Origin: Hahella sp. KA22
Lineage (GTDB): Bacteria > Pseudomonadota > Gammaproteobacteria > Pseudomonadales > Oleiphilaceae
NCBI RefSeq assembly: GCF_004135205.1
Contig: NZ_CP035490.1
Span: 62,001 to 126,000 of the forward strand
Direction of reading: 5' to 3'
DNA length: 64,000 nt
In this document: one piece after another, positions 34,701-42,711 of the stretch
Numbering within the stretch: position 1 is the first letter of the stretch
How the letters are laid out: every line of letters begins with the position of its first letter
Translations under genes and position numbers: made by a program
The notes under the pieces: model-generated
What the model was told of the DNA's origin: nothing
Seen by the model: the letters and a program-made list of their open reading frames with translations, nothing else
Database searches by the model: none

Positions 34701-36071
34701 CCGGAAGACGATTTCTTTCTGCTCGGCGGTCAGTCCCTGCAATCCATTCAAGTGGCCAACAGACTGAGCGCGCGCATTGGGCGGGAAGTGCCGGTGACTT
34801 TGATTTTTCAAAGCCCGACCGTCGCCGCACTGGCTCAAGCGTTATTTGCGGCGGATGATGCGCAACCGCAATCACGGGACCTGCGGGAACAGATGCTGGC
34901 GGACTGCGACGCTTTCGCCCAATCGCTGCCGCCAGCGCCGACTGTTGCATTCGACCTGAGCGCAGCGCCCAGACAGATATTGCTCACCGGGGCCACAGGG
35001 TTCGTCGGCGCGCAACTGCTGCATCAACTGCTCTATCAAACTGACGCCGATATCCTGTGCGCCGTGCGCGGCGCCACCGACGCCGAAGCCTTCTATCGTC
35101 TGGAGCAGGCGATGTCGGAACAGGGCCTGCCCTGCAGCGCGTTTCGCCGGGTGCGGGTACTGCTGGCGGATATGGAAAAGCCGCGTCTGGGACTGTCCGT
35201 GGCGGACTTCGAACAGCTCGCCCAGCACATAGACGCGGTCATTCATAACGCCGCCGTCACCAGCGTCATGCGTGATTACCAATCCCTGCGCGCCGCCAAC
35301 GCATTAAGTACCGGCGAGTTATTGAAACTGGCCGCCGTGCGGGGCGTTCCCCTGCATCTGGTGTCCACCATCGCCGTGGCGCCGCCGGCGTCCGCCGCCC
35401 CCAGTCTGCGCGAGGACTTCACGCCCATTCATGACGGGCTGAGCGATGGCTATCAACAGAGCAAATGGGCCTCTGAACGCATGGCGGAAATCGCCCGCGA
35501 CAAAGGCTATCCCGTCAATCTGTATCGACTCGCCCGGGTCACCGGCGCGTCCGATTTTGGCTATATCAACGCCAAAGACCTAGTGTGGAGCATCATTCAA
35601 GCGGGGATGCGCAGCGACGCATTGCCGGATCTGCCCATCAGCGAACCCTGGACGCCCGTGGACGCGGTGGCGCAATTCATAGTCGCCGACGCCACGTCCC
35701 GCCCGGGCGGCGGCGTTTACAACGTCACCCCGCCCCAGGACGTCAGTCTGGCGCGCATTTTCGGTTGGCTGCGGGAGTACGGTTTCGAATTCGACACCCT
35801 GCCGTTGCCCCAGTGGAGCCAGCGCGTCAAAGAGCGAGGCGCGGAAGAGGATCAGGCGATCCTGGGCTTTTTTGAACAACGCAGTCATGACGCCGGCGCG
35901 CCCAGTTTCGAGCCCGGCGGTATCGACAACGGCAAATTTCGACAACGTATGGAGGAGCTGGGCCTGACGATGCCTGTCATCGATCAGCCCCTGTTCCACC
36001 GCTATCTGCAGTACGCCATTGAGTCGGGCCTGTTGCGCACCGCAAACCGGACCGCTGTGAATAAACCCTAA
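31749..36071 (+). CDS. Nonribosomal peptide synthetase, C-A-PCP-reductase, myxochelin synthetase (MxcG) type
   Basis: 1440 residues from the ATG at 31749 (GGAGG upstream). Order: condensation domain (HHIACDG near residue 138, active His present, not the cyclisation motif); adenylation domain (IYTSGSTGAPKGV near 600, HFDACIEEIF, NTYGPSEATVVA); carrier domain (FFLLGGQSLQSIQ near 992); thioester reductase domain from about 1075 (LLTGATGFVGAQ, and YQQSK with the catalytic Tyr and Lys). One module with a reductase means the acyl-amino acid is released as aldehyde or alcohol. The specificity segment reads D-A-then-E, which I recall for lysine-activating domains. Predicted product: lysine acylated on both amines by DHB, then reduced. 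Confidence 0.9.
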   Translation: MTTPAETSTKGLSAAQNGIWLGQQINPASPMYNAAEYVELRGPLHVELFERALRQTLIEAPALHATFHSGARETAQRLHAPEFVLVQKDYSHFAAPLEQARLWMLSDLAATVDLSQGPLFTQALIKLGDDHYCWHQRIHHIACDGFAFALLSQRVAEIYNALAANPETVPATVGRGFGDYDKVLEEDLRYRQSPAFAKDRDFWAGYLEGQTPPVSLSRSNAPIADMATRVERSLPAELIKRLHTAASTVGATWSDALTAATAYLIHRRTGAREVTLGAPVMGRMGSASLRVPAMVMNIIPLRLPFAGVESFKDLVQLAAQQTRLTRLHQRYRYEQLRRDLNRVGGDQRLFGPVVNIMPFDRHVEFQGCVSRTHNLCAGPVEDLSFAFILNKNGGLRFDLDANPNRYSQTDLQDIQQQMLALLEQAAADMEQPIQVDRAALSWLQGPAASQAPQPVLTALRQRILTTPQAIALQANGRCLSYEELGQRVAGLAESLRQSGVNPGDVVALALPRSEGAIVTALATWAAEAAFVFLDPAAPIARNRLIIEDARPALVVTEDSDSELNVNASSPVVSLTALAQDSVSNTALWPESTTQAGPAYLIYTSGSTGAPKGVVIGHQALAEFVAGAIDAYAVTASDRVLQFAPLHFDACIEEIFVTLTQGARLILRNDAMLESAPRFLEQCRQWGVTLLDLPTAYWHELAFGCATASLELPPSLRAVIIGGEAVLPERVAQWRGCFGDRIALYNTYGPSEATVVATSADLSADAGAISIGQPLGGRAVAVVNPQMELLPRGEEGELLLIGGGLADGYLNLPEKTAECFIHVQFPWSIEPERAYRSGDRARINAQGNVEFLGRLDDQIKISGHRIDPLEIESALSALPGVQEAAVTLSQQGNGVKCLVAHLAGRPYAIAELREALKSRLPAAMTPSALVMHERLPKNAAGKVDRKQLNAIETASASNLPQAEASAEQQLIIDVWRDVLGQSAIKPEDDFFLLGGQSLQSIQVANRLSARIGREVPVTLIFQSPTVAALAQALFAADDAQPQSRDLREQMLADCDAFAQSLPPAPTVAFDLSAAPRQILLTGATGFVGAQLLHQLLYQTDADILCAVRGATDAEAFYRLEQAMSEQGLPCSAFRRVRVLLADMEKPRLGLSVADFEQLAQHIDAVIHNAAVTSVMRDYQSLRAANALSTGELLKLAAVRGVPLHLVSTIAVAPPASAAPSLREDFTPIHDGLSDGYQQSKWASERMAEIARDKGYPVNLYRLARVTGASDFGYINAKDLVWSIIQAGMRSDALPDLPISEPWTPVDAVAQFIVADATSRPGGGVYNVTPPQDVSLARIFGWLREYGFEFDTLPLPQWSQRVKERGAEEDQAILGFFEQRSHDAGAPSFEPGGIDNGKFRQRMEELGLTMPVIDQPLFHRYLQYAIESGLLRTANRTAVNKP

Positions 36072-36094
36072 TTGATCTCATCACGAGGATAACT

Positions 36095-37378
36095 ATGACA
36101 TTGCCGGTAACTCCGAACGGGGAAACGCTGAACCTGACCAAGTCCTTCGAACTCGCCAAAGAGAGCGAGAAGCTGGTGGCGGGATTCACCCAGTCCATGA
36201 TGAAAAAGCCAGAGCAGTTCGCCCCCGGTCATTTCCCGGTTTACATCGCAAGCGGCCAGGGCGCCATCGTCACTGACGTCGATGGCAATGAATACATCGA
36301 CTTTATCTGCGGTCTGGCCGCTAACACGCTGGGACACAATCATCCTACCGTCGTCAGCGCCATCAGCGAAAACCTGTCCAAGGGCTTGATTCACTCTCTG
36401 CCGACGCCAGTAGAGGTCAAAGCCGCGCAAACCCTGACCGACATCATTCCCGGCGCGGAAATGGCGCGCTTCTTCAAAACCGGCGCTGACGCCAACTCCG
36501 CCGCTGTGCGTCTGGCCCGTCATATCACCGGGAAAGAAGAAATCATCACTGTCGGTTACAACGGCTGGCACGATCAGTACATGTTCGACACCCCCGGCGT
36601 GCCGGAAGTCATTCGTCAGTACACCCACCGCATGCCGCTGTTCACGCCCATGGACGAGCAGCCGGTGCTGGACCTGATCGCCGAGCGCGGCGACAAGCTG
36701 GCGGCGGTATTGCTGTCGGTTCCTTACAACCGTGTGCTGACTGGCGAGTTCCTGCGTCAGGTGCGCAAAGCCTGTAATGACAAAGGCGTGTTGCTGGTGA
36801 TGGACGAAGTGGTCACCGGTTTCCGTCTCGCTTTGGGCGGCGCACAGGAATACTTCGACGTCTCCGCCGATCTGGTCACCCTGTCGAAAGGCATCGCCGC
36901 CGGCATGCCGCTGTCCGCGGTAGTCGGCGCCGCCAAGCACATGAAGCGTATGGAAGAGCTGCAGGTGTCCACCACCTTCGGCGGTGAAATGCTGTCCCTG
37001 GAAGTGTGCGACGCCGTGTTGAATGAGTACCGTCGTTCGGATTTCGTCGGCCGTATCGCTACTTTGGGCGTTCGTCTGAAAGAAGGCGTCAACAAGGTCT
37101 CCGCTGCGCTGGGAACGCCATTGCAGGTAGTTGGTTATGATCCTATCCCCATGTTCCTGTTCTCCAAAAACCCAGTGGAGCACGTGAAATTGGCCGAGCC
37201 TTTCCTGGCGGAAATGGCGAAACGCGGCGTCCTGCTGCGTCGTGAAGTCAACTTTATCTGCGGCGTGCATACGGAAGAACAGATCGACTTCACCATCAAA
37301 GCCGTGGAAGCCTCACTGCAAGCCATGCTTGACGCAGGCCTGTTCGCCAAGGTGGAAGAGGGAGCTGCGGCTCAATGA
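36095..37378 (+). CDS. Class III PLP aminotransferase, MxcL-like
   Basis: 427 residues of the glutamate-1-semialdehyde aminomutase/omega-aminotransferase family: FFKTGADANSAAVRLAR, VLLVMDEVVTGFRLA with the cofactor Asp, and VTLSKGIAAGMPLSAVVG with the PLP-binding Lys. In myxochelin clusters MxcL transaminates the aldehyde released by the synthetase reductase domain, giving the amine form (myxochelin B). The gene sits 23 bases after the synthetase gene and overlaps the amidohydrolase start (ATGA), which strongly supports that role. The reverse activity of a heme-pathway enzyme is unlikely here. Confidence 0.88.
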   Translation: MTLPVTPNGETLNLTKSFELAKESEKLVAGFTQSMMKKPEQFAPGHFPVYIASGQGAIVTDVDGNEYIDFICGLAANTLGHNHPTVVSAISENLSKGLIHSLPTPVEVKAAQTLTDIIPGAEMARFFKTGADANSAAVRLARHITGKEEIITVGYNGWHDQYMFDTPGVPEVIRQYTHRMPLFTPMDEQPVLDLIAERGDKLAAVLLSVPYNRVLTGEFLRQVRKACNDKGVLLVMDEVVTGFRLALGGAQEYFDVSADLVTLSKGIAAGMPLSAVVGAAKHMKRMEELQVSTTFGGEMLSLEVCDAVLNEYRRSDFVGRIATLGVRLKEGVNKVSAALGTPLQVVGYDPIPMFLFSKNPVEHVKLAEPFLAEMAKRGVLLRREVNFICGVHTEEQIDFTIKAVEASLQAMLDAGLFAKVEEGAAAQ

Positions 37379-38958
37379 TCTGCTGCATGAAACACGCCGG
37401 GGCGGCGTCCTGGCTGCATAAGCTGATGCTGTCCCAGTCTTCCCGTTCCGCTCCGCTCGCCGCGCAAGCGGCGGGATCGGAGGGATCGGCGCACGGCGAA
37501 ACCTTCAACGGGCTGGCGGCGGAACCCCGCGCCCGTGACGACGGCCCGCAACCCGGCGAGGGCGCGCGCACCCTGATCAAAGGCGGCTTTCTGTATGCCG
37601 GCGATGACGCCAATACGGTGATCGAAAACAGTTGGGTGCTGGTGGTGGGCGATCGCATCGCCGCCATCGGTTCCGCTGAGCAGCCGGCGCCGGAGTGCGA
37701 TCAGGTCATCGACGCCGCCGGCAAGCTGGTGCTGCCGGGGCTGATTAATCCGCACTGGCACGAAAGTTTTGTCGCGCCCAATTTCGAGCGCCCGGACGAT
37801 GCAGGCCTGGAGCCAACGCCCTACTCCAATGGCGGCGATATCGAGGCATTGGGCTCCATGTTCGCGTTCATCTCCACCGTAGGGCAGAAACTCACCCATG
37901 CGGAAGGCGTCGCCATCGCGCGCTGGAGCATGTGGACGCAGTTGCGATCCGGAACCACCGCACTGGGCGACGTGGGTTCCGCCAACACCGCCGACGCCAT
38001 GGCGCAGGCGGCGCTGGACCTGGGCATGCGCATCCGCGTCAGTCGCTGGGGATCGGACATCATGATTCCCAACGGGGCCAAAGAATTTCGCCGTATCGCC
38101 GATACCCGGGCCCAGGCGGACGATTGGGCGGCGTTGATGGAAACCTGGAACGATCACAGTTCCGGCCTGATCGGCGGTATGCCATCCGTCATGGGCGCTT
38201 TCGGCAGTTCCGACGAACAGCTGATGGCTTTGCGCGACATCGCTGATCGCTATCAGGCTCCCTACGCCACGCATCTGGCGCCGCTGCGCAATGAAACCGC
38301 CGCCGTGCAGGCGGTATTCGGCCGCACGCCAGTGGGCCGTTTCGACGCCCTGGGCATGCTCACCGATCGTCTGTTGGCGGTGCACACCGCCTACGCCAGC
38401 GAAGAAGAGTACCGTCGCCTGTTGGAAACCGGCGTGAATATCTGCCACTCCCCGGCGCACTACGGCATGCTGGGCGAAGCCACCGTCAGCGAGACTGGTC
38501 AGATCGGCCGTTTCATTAAAGATGGCGGCCATGTGTCCTGTAGCACGGACGGCGACATCTCCTATATCGGCGGCATGCCGGAAGCCATGCGCGCCGCGCA
38601 TCTGGGCCACAATGAAGCCCAGAACTGCAATACCGCCTGCCCGCCAACCCTGGCGCTGCGTATGGCGACCCTGAACGGCGCCCGCGCTCTGGGCTGGCGC
38701 GACCGCATCGGCTCCATCGAAATCGGCAAGCAGGCGGACCTGGTAGTCATCGACATTGACGACTGGCGTTACCGCCTCGGCAACCATCCCTTGCGCACCT
38801 TCCTGGTGGCGGGCGGCAGCCGGGACGTGAATGCCGTCATGGTGGCCGGTCGCATAGTAGTGCAGAACGGCCGCAGCGCCCTGTTCGACGAAGCCGAACT
38901 GCTGACGGATTACCGTCTGGCGGTGGCGTCGGCGCGCGCGCGCATTCAACGCAAATAA
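37375..38958 (+). CDS. Amidohydrolase-superfamily enzyme, MxcM-like, probable imidazoline-forming tailoring enzyme
   Basis: 527 residues, metal-dependent amidohydrolase fold: VLPGLINPHWHESFV (HxH metal pair near residue 124), a later ATHLAPLRNE and LAVHTAYASEEEY with His ligands, CSTDGDISY with the metal Asp, and a C-terminal composite beta domain. It resembles chlorohydrolase/TRZ-type deaminases. In pseudochelin producers the amidohydrolase MxcM closes the beta-aminoethyl amide of a myxochelin-type amine to a 4,5-dihydroimidazole. Location directly behind, and overlapping, the MxcL-like gene supports the same role. The first 60 residues are extra and unassigned; ATG 37387 is an alternative start. 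Confidence 0.8.
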   Translation: MICCMKHAGAASWLHKLMLSQSSRSAPLAAQAAGSEGSAHGETFNGLAAEPRARDDGPQPGEGARTLIKGGFLYAGDDANTVIENSWVLVVGDRIAAIGSAEQPAPECDQVIDAAGKLVLPGLINPHWHESFVAPNFERPDDAGLEPTPYSNGGDIEALGSMFAFISTVGQKLTHAEGVAIARWSMWTQLRSGTTALGDVGSANTADAMAQAALDLGMRIRVSRWGSDIMIPNGAKEFRRIADTRAQADDWAALMETWNDHSSGLIGGMPSVMGAFGSSDEQLMALRDIADRYQAPYATHLAPLRNETAAVQAVFGRTPVGRFDALGMLTDRLLAVHTAYASEEEYRRLLETGVNICHSPAHYGMLGEATVSETGQIGRFIKDGGHVSCSTDGDISYIGGMPEAMRAAHLGHNEAQNCNTACPPTLALRMATLNGARALGWRDRIGSIEIGKQADLVVIDIDDWRYRLGNHPLRTFLVAGGSRDVNAVMVAGRIVVQNGRSALFDEAELLTDYRLAVASARARIQRK

Positions 38959-38977
38959 ACAGGATGTTTAACGCAAC

Positions 38978-40204
38978 ATGACAGACAAGGAAACCGCTAT
39001 GACGACGCCCACGGCCACTGCGCCGACCATGAACGGCAGAAGTCTTTTTCTACTCCTGGCCAGCACCATGACGGTGATGGCCGGCGCCACTCTGGCCCCG
39101 GCGCTGCCGGGTATGGAGGCCGCCTTTGCGCAAGAGGAAAACGCGGAATTCTGGGTCAAGATGATCCTGTCCGCCCCCGGCCTGTTGATCGCCTGCTGCG
39201 CGCCCATGGTGGGCTGGCTGCTGGATCACTGGAAGAAAAAGCAGGTGCTGATTCTGGCCCTCTGTCTGTATGGCGTGTCCGGCGTGTCCGGTTATTTCCT
39301 GCATGACTCGCTGGTCGCCATTCTGCTGGGACGCATCGCCCTGGGCGTGGCGGTGGCCGGCGTCATGGTCGCCTGCACCACGCTGGCCGGAGACTATTTC
39401 GCCGGCCCTCATCTGGCGCGATATATGGGCGTGCAGGCCGCGTTCGGCGGTTTCGGCGGCGTGTTGTTTCTGGGCATGGCCGGCCTGTTGGCGGATATCG
39501 ACTGGACGGCGCCGTTCCTGATTTATCTGTTCGCGTTCATCGTGTTGCCCGGCGCCATGGTGTTTTTGGAAGAGCCGGAGCGCAAACAGCCTTCCTCCGG
39601 TGAGCTGGGCGGCGCGGCGCCAACGCCTCCCGGCGGTCCCCTGGCCTTGTGCTACGCCCTGGCGGCGTTTGAAGTCTTAGCGCTGTATATGGCGCCGCTG
39701 CATTACCCATTTTATGTGGCGCAGTTCGGCGTAACCGACGGCTCTGAGATCGGCTTCGCCATCGCCGGGATGCTACTGCTCACTGCATCGGTGTCCATGT
39801 ATTACCGCAAATTCGGCGGCCTGTTCCCATTCCCGGTCCTGCATGGCGCCGGCTGGCTGTTGATCGCCATAGGATGGGGACTGTTGGGCTTCGCTCCCAG
39901 TTACGGCGTCGCTCTGGCGGGCATGGCGGCGGCGGGGGTCGGCTTCGGGATGATTCGTCCGAACCTGATCGTCTGGCTGTTTTCTTATACTCCACCGATG
40001 CTGCGCGGCCGCATTATCGGCGGCGTCACCACTTGTTTCTTTATCGGTCAGTTCCTGTGTCCGTTGTTAACCCAGCCGTTGATTGACCATTACGGTATTT
40101 CCGCCACCTTCGCTATCGCCGGCGGCGTCTCGCTGTTGCTGGCGGCGCTGTTGCTGGCGGCGAGTCTGAAAACAGCGCCTGCGCCAACGGCAGCCAAATC
40201 CTGA
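38978..40204 (+). CDS. MFS transporter, probable siderophore exporter
   Basis: 408 residues with about 12 hydrophobic segments. The loop after TM2 reads GWLLDHWKKKQVLILAL, a variant of the MFS signature, and RIALGVAVAGVMVACTTLAG fits TM4. ATG at 38978; an ATG at 38999 is possible. Last gene of the biosynthetic operon, 19 bases after the amidohydrolase. By analogy with the MFS permease of myxochelin clusters (MxcK) and EntS, it likely exports the finished siderophore. The substrate is inferred from context. Confidence 0.8.
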   Translation: MTDKETAMTTPTATAPTMNGRSLFLLLASTMTVMAGATLAPALPGMEAAFAQEENAEFWVKMILSAPGLLIACCAPMVGWLLDHWKKKQVLILALCLYGVSGVSGYFLHDSLVAILLGRIALGVAVAGVMVACTTLAGDYFAGPHLARYMGVQAAFGGFGGVLFLGMAGLLADIDWTAPFLIYLFAFIVLPGAMVFLEEPERKQPSSGELGGAAPTPPGGPLALCYALAAFEVLALYMAPLHYPFYVAQFGVTDGSEIGFAIAGMLLLTASVSMYYRKFGGLFPFPVLHGAGWLLIAIGWGLLGFAPSYGVALAGMAAAGVGFGMIRPNLIVWLFSYTPPMLRGRIIGGVTTCFFIGQFLCPLLTQPLIDHYGISATFAIAGGVSLLLAALLLAASLKTAPAPTAAKS

Positions 40205-40210
40205 TCGCTC

Positions 40211-40243
40211 ACGGAGAGACAGACGGTTCGCCGCACTCTCCGT
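40211..40243 (+). terminator. Hairpin after the biosynthetic operon
   Basis: ACGGAGAG (40211-40218) pairs with CTCTCCGT (40236-40243); inside it CGG-TTCG-CCG forms a tetraloop stem. It lies 7 bases after the exporter stop. No T-run, so if a terminator it is not a strong intrinsic one. Confidence 0.45.
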
Positions 40244-40273
40244 TACAAGTCAACCATTTCTATTTGCTAAGAG

Positions 40274-40314
40274 TTCCACCAAAGCGGAGAGTCATCTCCG
40301 CTAAGGAGGTGGAA
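40274..40314. repeat. Interrupted long inverted repeat
   Basis: Outer arms TTCCACC and GGTGGAA and inner arms AGCGGAGA and TCTCCGCT around a GTCA loop give a 15-base-pair stem with a small asymmetric bulge (AA versus AAGGA). Confidence 0.65.
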
Positions 40315-40437
40315 TGCCACCCTGTCTCGCCACCTTACTCTCGCCAGCTTCTCTCGCCATCGCGCTTTCAATTTGATCCACCTGCTCATGCGTAAACATG
40401 CGCAAATAAGAAAGGTGTTGATTATTTGAACACAAAC

Positions 40438-40456
40438 GATAATGATTATCATTTTA
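40438..40456. promoter_or_regulatory. Fur-box-like site upstream of the importer operon
   Basis: GATAATGATTATCATTTTA matches the 19-base Fur consensus at 16 positions, the best in the window, about 180 bases before the binding-protein gene. Confidence 0.8.
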
Positions 40457-40634
40457 CAAGCATTTCATTCTATCGTAGAGTGTGCTCCGATAACGGCAAG
40501 AGTCCGGTTAAATTTTCGCCGGAGATGATAAACCCCCTTTCGTTTCCCAGGCCGCGCCACAGTTGCGTAGACCGTCCTTATTCTTGCCGAAGGAATCCAC
40601 CCTGATTGCGACAGCATGCTGGAAGCAGGTGACT

Positions 40635-41648
40635 ATGGCAGATAACAACTCCTCCCCGACCAAGAAATTCGCACTACTGGCTATCAGCGCCGCACTGGCC
40701 CTGGGCTTCACTGCGCTGGCCATGCAGAAACCGGACGCCACGTCCGAAACGGCGCAAACGCAGTCCGCGGCGCCAGTGGAACAACCTATCGCTACCGCCA
40801 CTAAAGATATTACTGACGCCGCCGGCCGCCGCGTCAGCGTGCCGGTGGAGCCCAAGCGCGTACTGGCCCTGGGCGAGTTTGATATGGACGCCATGCTGGC
40901 GTTGGGCATGAAGCCGGTGGGAGTGACTGACGGCCGCGGCCAGCAGACGCCGCCCAACTACTTGAAGGATCTCAGCGTCGACATTGAGTCCATCGGACGC
41001 TTGGCGCAGCCCAGCATCGACAAAGTGATCGCCGCGCAACCGGATCTGATTCTGACCAGCGCCATTCAGGACGAGAAGCTGATTTCCCAGCTCCAGCAGA
41101 TTGCTCCCACTGTAATCACCTCTGCTTCTTCGGAAAACTGGCGCGATATGTTCAAACGCATCGCCGTCGCCCTGAGCAAAGAGAGCGAAGCGGAGAGTTT
41201 TCTGGCTAAGTACGATGAAAAAGCGGCGAAAATTCGCGAAACCCTGGGAAATCCGGAAAACGTGTCCGTCAGCGTAGTGCGCTGGAGCCCCAAAGGCCCC
41301 ACTTATATGCTACGTGACGTATTCATCAGCCAGGTCATTGCGGATGTCGGCCTGTCCCGCCCTTCAGCGCAACAGGAAAGCGGCATTCACTCCGCGCCCT
41401 TGAGCCTGGAAGCCCTGCATGAAATTGACGGCGACTGGATCTTCGTCGGCACTCTCAGCCCCGTAGGCGACGCCGCGGATACCTTTGCGGAGATACGCGA
41501 CAACGCCGCCTTCAAACAGCTGTCCGGCGTCAATAATGGGCATCTGGTGTTAGTCGACGGCTCCTTGTGGACCAGCGTCGGCGGGCCTCTGGCCGCTATG
41601 GCGGCGCTGGATGACATTGAACAGGCCATGCTGAGCAAACAAGGATAG
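40635..41648 (+). CDS. Siderophore ABC transporter substrate-binding protein, FepB-like
   Basis: 337 residues from the ATG at 40635. The N-terminus is a signal sequence or anchor (KKFALLAISAALALGFTALA) without a lipobox Cys. The body is the class III helical-backbone binding fold: DAAGRRVSVPVEPKRVLAL, LALGMKPVGVTDG, IDKVIAAQPDLILTS, and a C-terminal LVLVDGSLWTSVGGPLAA. It carries the ferric siderophore across the periplasm to the permease pair encoded next. Gene order B-D-G-C follows, under one Fur box. Confidence 0.88.
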   Translation: MADNNSSPTKKFALLAISAALALGFTALAMQKPDATSETAQTQSAAPVEQPIATATKDITDAAGRRVSVPVEPKRVLALGEFDMDAMLALGMKPVGVTDGRGQQTPPNYLKDLSVDIESIGRLAQPSIDKVIAAQPDLILTSAIQDEKLISQLQQIAPTVITSASSENWRDMFKRIAVALSKESEAESFLAKYDEKAAKIRETLGNPENVSVSVVRWSPKGPTYMLRDVFISQVIADVGLSRPSAQQESGIHSAPLSLEALHEIDGDWIFVGTLSPVGDAADTFAEIRDNAAFKQLSGVNNGHLVLVDGSLWTSVGGPLAAMAALDDIEQAMLSKQG

Positions 41649-41668
41649 TCAAAGTTAAAGGAGCATTG

Positions 41669-42694
41669 ATGTCGCAGGCGTTTCGCCCGGCTGTCAGCCG
41701 TCGTAACTGGGCGTCCGTCGCCATGTTGATGCTGGCGCTGTCCGGCGTCGTGTTAACTTCCATGCTGGTGGGGTCCGGGCAACTGGACGCCGTCCATAGT
41801 CTCGCCTATCTGCTGTCTCCGGGGGACAACGCCGACGCCTACGTCAGTATGGTGATGACGGAACTGCGCCTGCCCCGCACCCTCGCCGGCGTCATTATCG
41901 GCGTGGCGCTGGGCGTCGCCGGCAGCCTGCTGCAGAACGTCACCCGCAATCCTCTGGCCGAACCCGGCCTGCTGGGCATCAACGCCGGCGCCGCGCTGGG
42001 CGTGGTGATCGGCATTAGCTTTTTTCACGCCAGCAGCTCCTATTCCATGCTGATCTGGGCTATTTCCGGCGCGATGGTCGGCAATGGCGCGGTCATGCTG
42101 GCGGCTCAAGTGGGCGCGGCCAGCATGACGCCATTACGCCTGGTGCTGGCGGGTGTAGCGATCAACGCTGCGTTCCAGGGGGTCACTTCCCTGCTGCTGC
42201 ATGATCACATCGCCGCCTTCGATCAATACCGTTACTGGATTCTGGGCTCATTGTCCGGCATCACCATGGAAGCAGTCAGCCAGATCGCTCCGGCAGTGCT
42301 GGCCGCGCTGGTTCTGGCGGCGGCGCTGACGCGACCGCTTTCCGCACTGACTTTGGGGGATGACTCCGCCAAAGCCCTGGGTCACAACCCGAATCTGATT
42401 CGCGCCCTGTTGTCCCTGAGCATCACGCTGCTGAGCGCCGCGGCGGTGGCCCTGGCCGGCCCCATCGTTCTGCTGGGACTGATCGCCGCCTACATCGCCC
42501 GGGCGCTGGCCGGACATCATCTGCGCAACCAGTTGCTGTATTCCGCCGTCGCCGGCGCATTTCTGCTGTTGTCCGCAGACATTCTGGCGCGGGTGATCAA
42601 TCGTCCTTTCGAAGCGCCGGTCAGCGCCGTGGTCGCCTTTATCGGCGTCCCGATCATTATTCGCATCGTCCATTCCAATCGCATGTTCAGTTAG
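41669..42694 (+). CDS. fepD: Iron-siderophore ABC permease, FepD-like
   Basis: 341 residues from the ATG at 41669 (AAAGGAG upstream; TTG 41666 excluded). FecCD/BtuC-type permease with about ten membrane helices. Conserved ELRLPRTLAGVIIGVALGVAG, QNVTRNPLAEPGLLGINAGA and, later, ALAGPIVLLGLIAAYIARAL. It forms a heterodimeric channel with the next protein and imports the ferric siderophore across the inner membrane. It starts 20 bases after the binding-protein gene. Confidence 0.9.
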   Translation: MSQAFRPAVSRRNWASVAMLMLALSGVVLTSMLVGSGQLDAVHSLAYLLSPGDNADAYVSMVMTELRLPRTLAGVIIGVALGVAGSLLQNVTRNPLAEPGLLGINAGAALGVVIGISFFHASSSYSMLIWAISGAMVGNGAVMLAAQVGAASMTPLRLVLAGVAINAAFQGVTSLLLHDHIAAFDQYRYWILGSLSGITMEAVSQIAPAVLAALVLAAALTRPLSALTLGDDSAKALGHNPNLIRALLSLSITLLSAAAVALAGPIVLLGLIAAYIARALAGHHLRNQLLYSAVAGAFLLLSADILARVINRPFEAPVSAVVAFIGVPIIIRIVHSNRMFS

Positions 42695-42711
42695 GCCTGG
42701 AGGTATCCGCG

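Larger units (their letters stand above)
40205..40634. other. Intergenic region with hairpins and a Fur box
   Basis: 430 bases between the exporter gene and the importer operon. It contains a hairpin at 40211-40243, a larger interrupted hairpin at 40274-40314, and a Fur-box-like site at 40438. No gene is supported. Confidence 0.6.

Noticed and set aside
36068-37270. 400-residue minus-strand frame opposite the aminotransferase gene
   Set aside because: Histidine/glutamine-rich shadow of a GC-rich gene; the plus strand encodes a clear PLP enzyme.
37372-38949. 525-residue minus-strand frame opposite the amidohydrolase gene
   Set aside because: Same extent as the real gene on the other strand, with composition typical of an antisense shadow.
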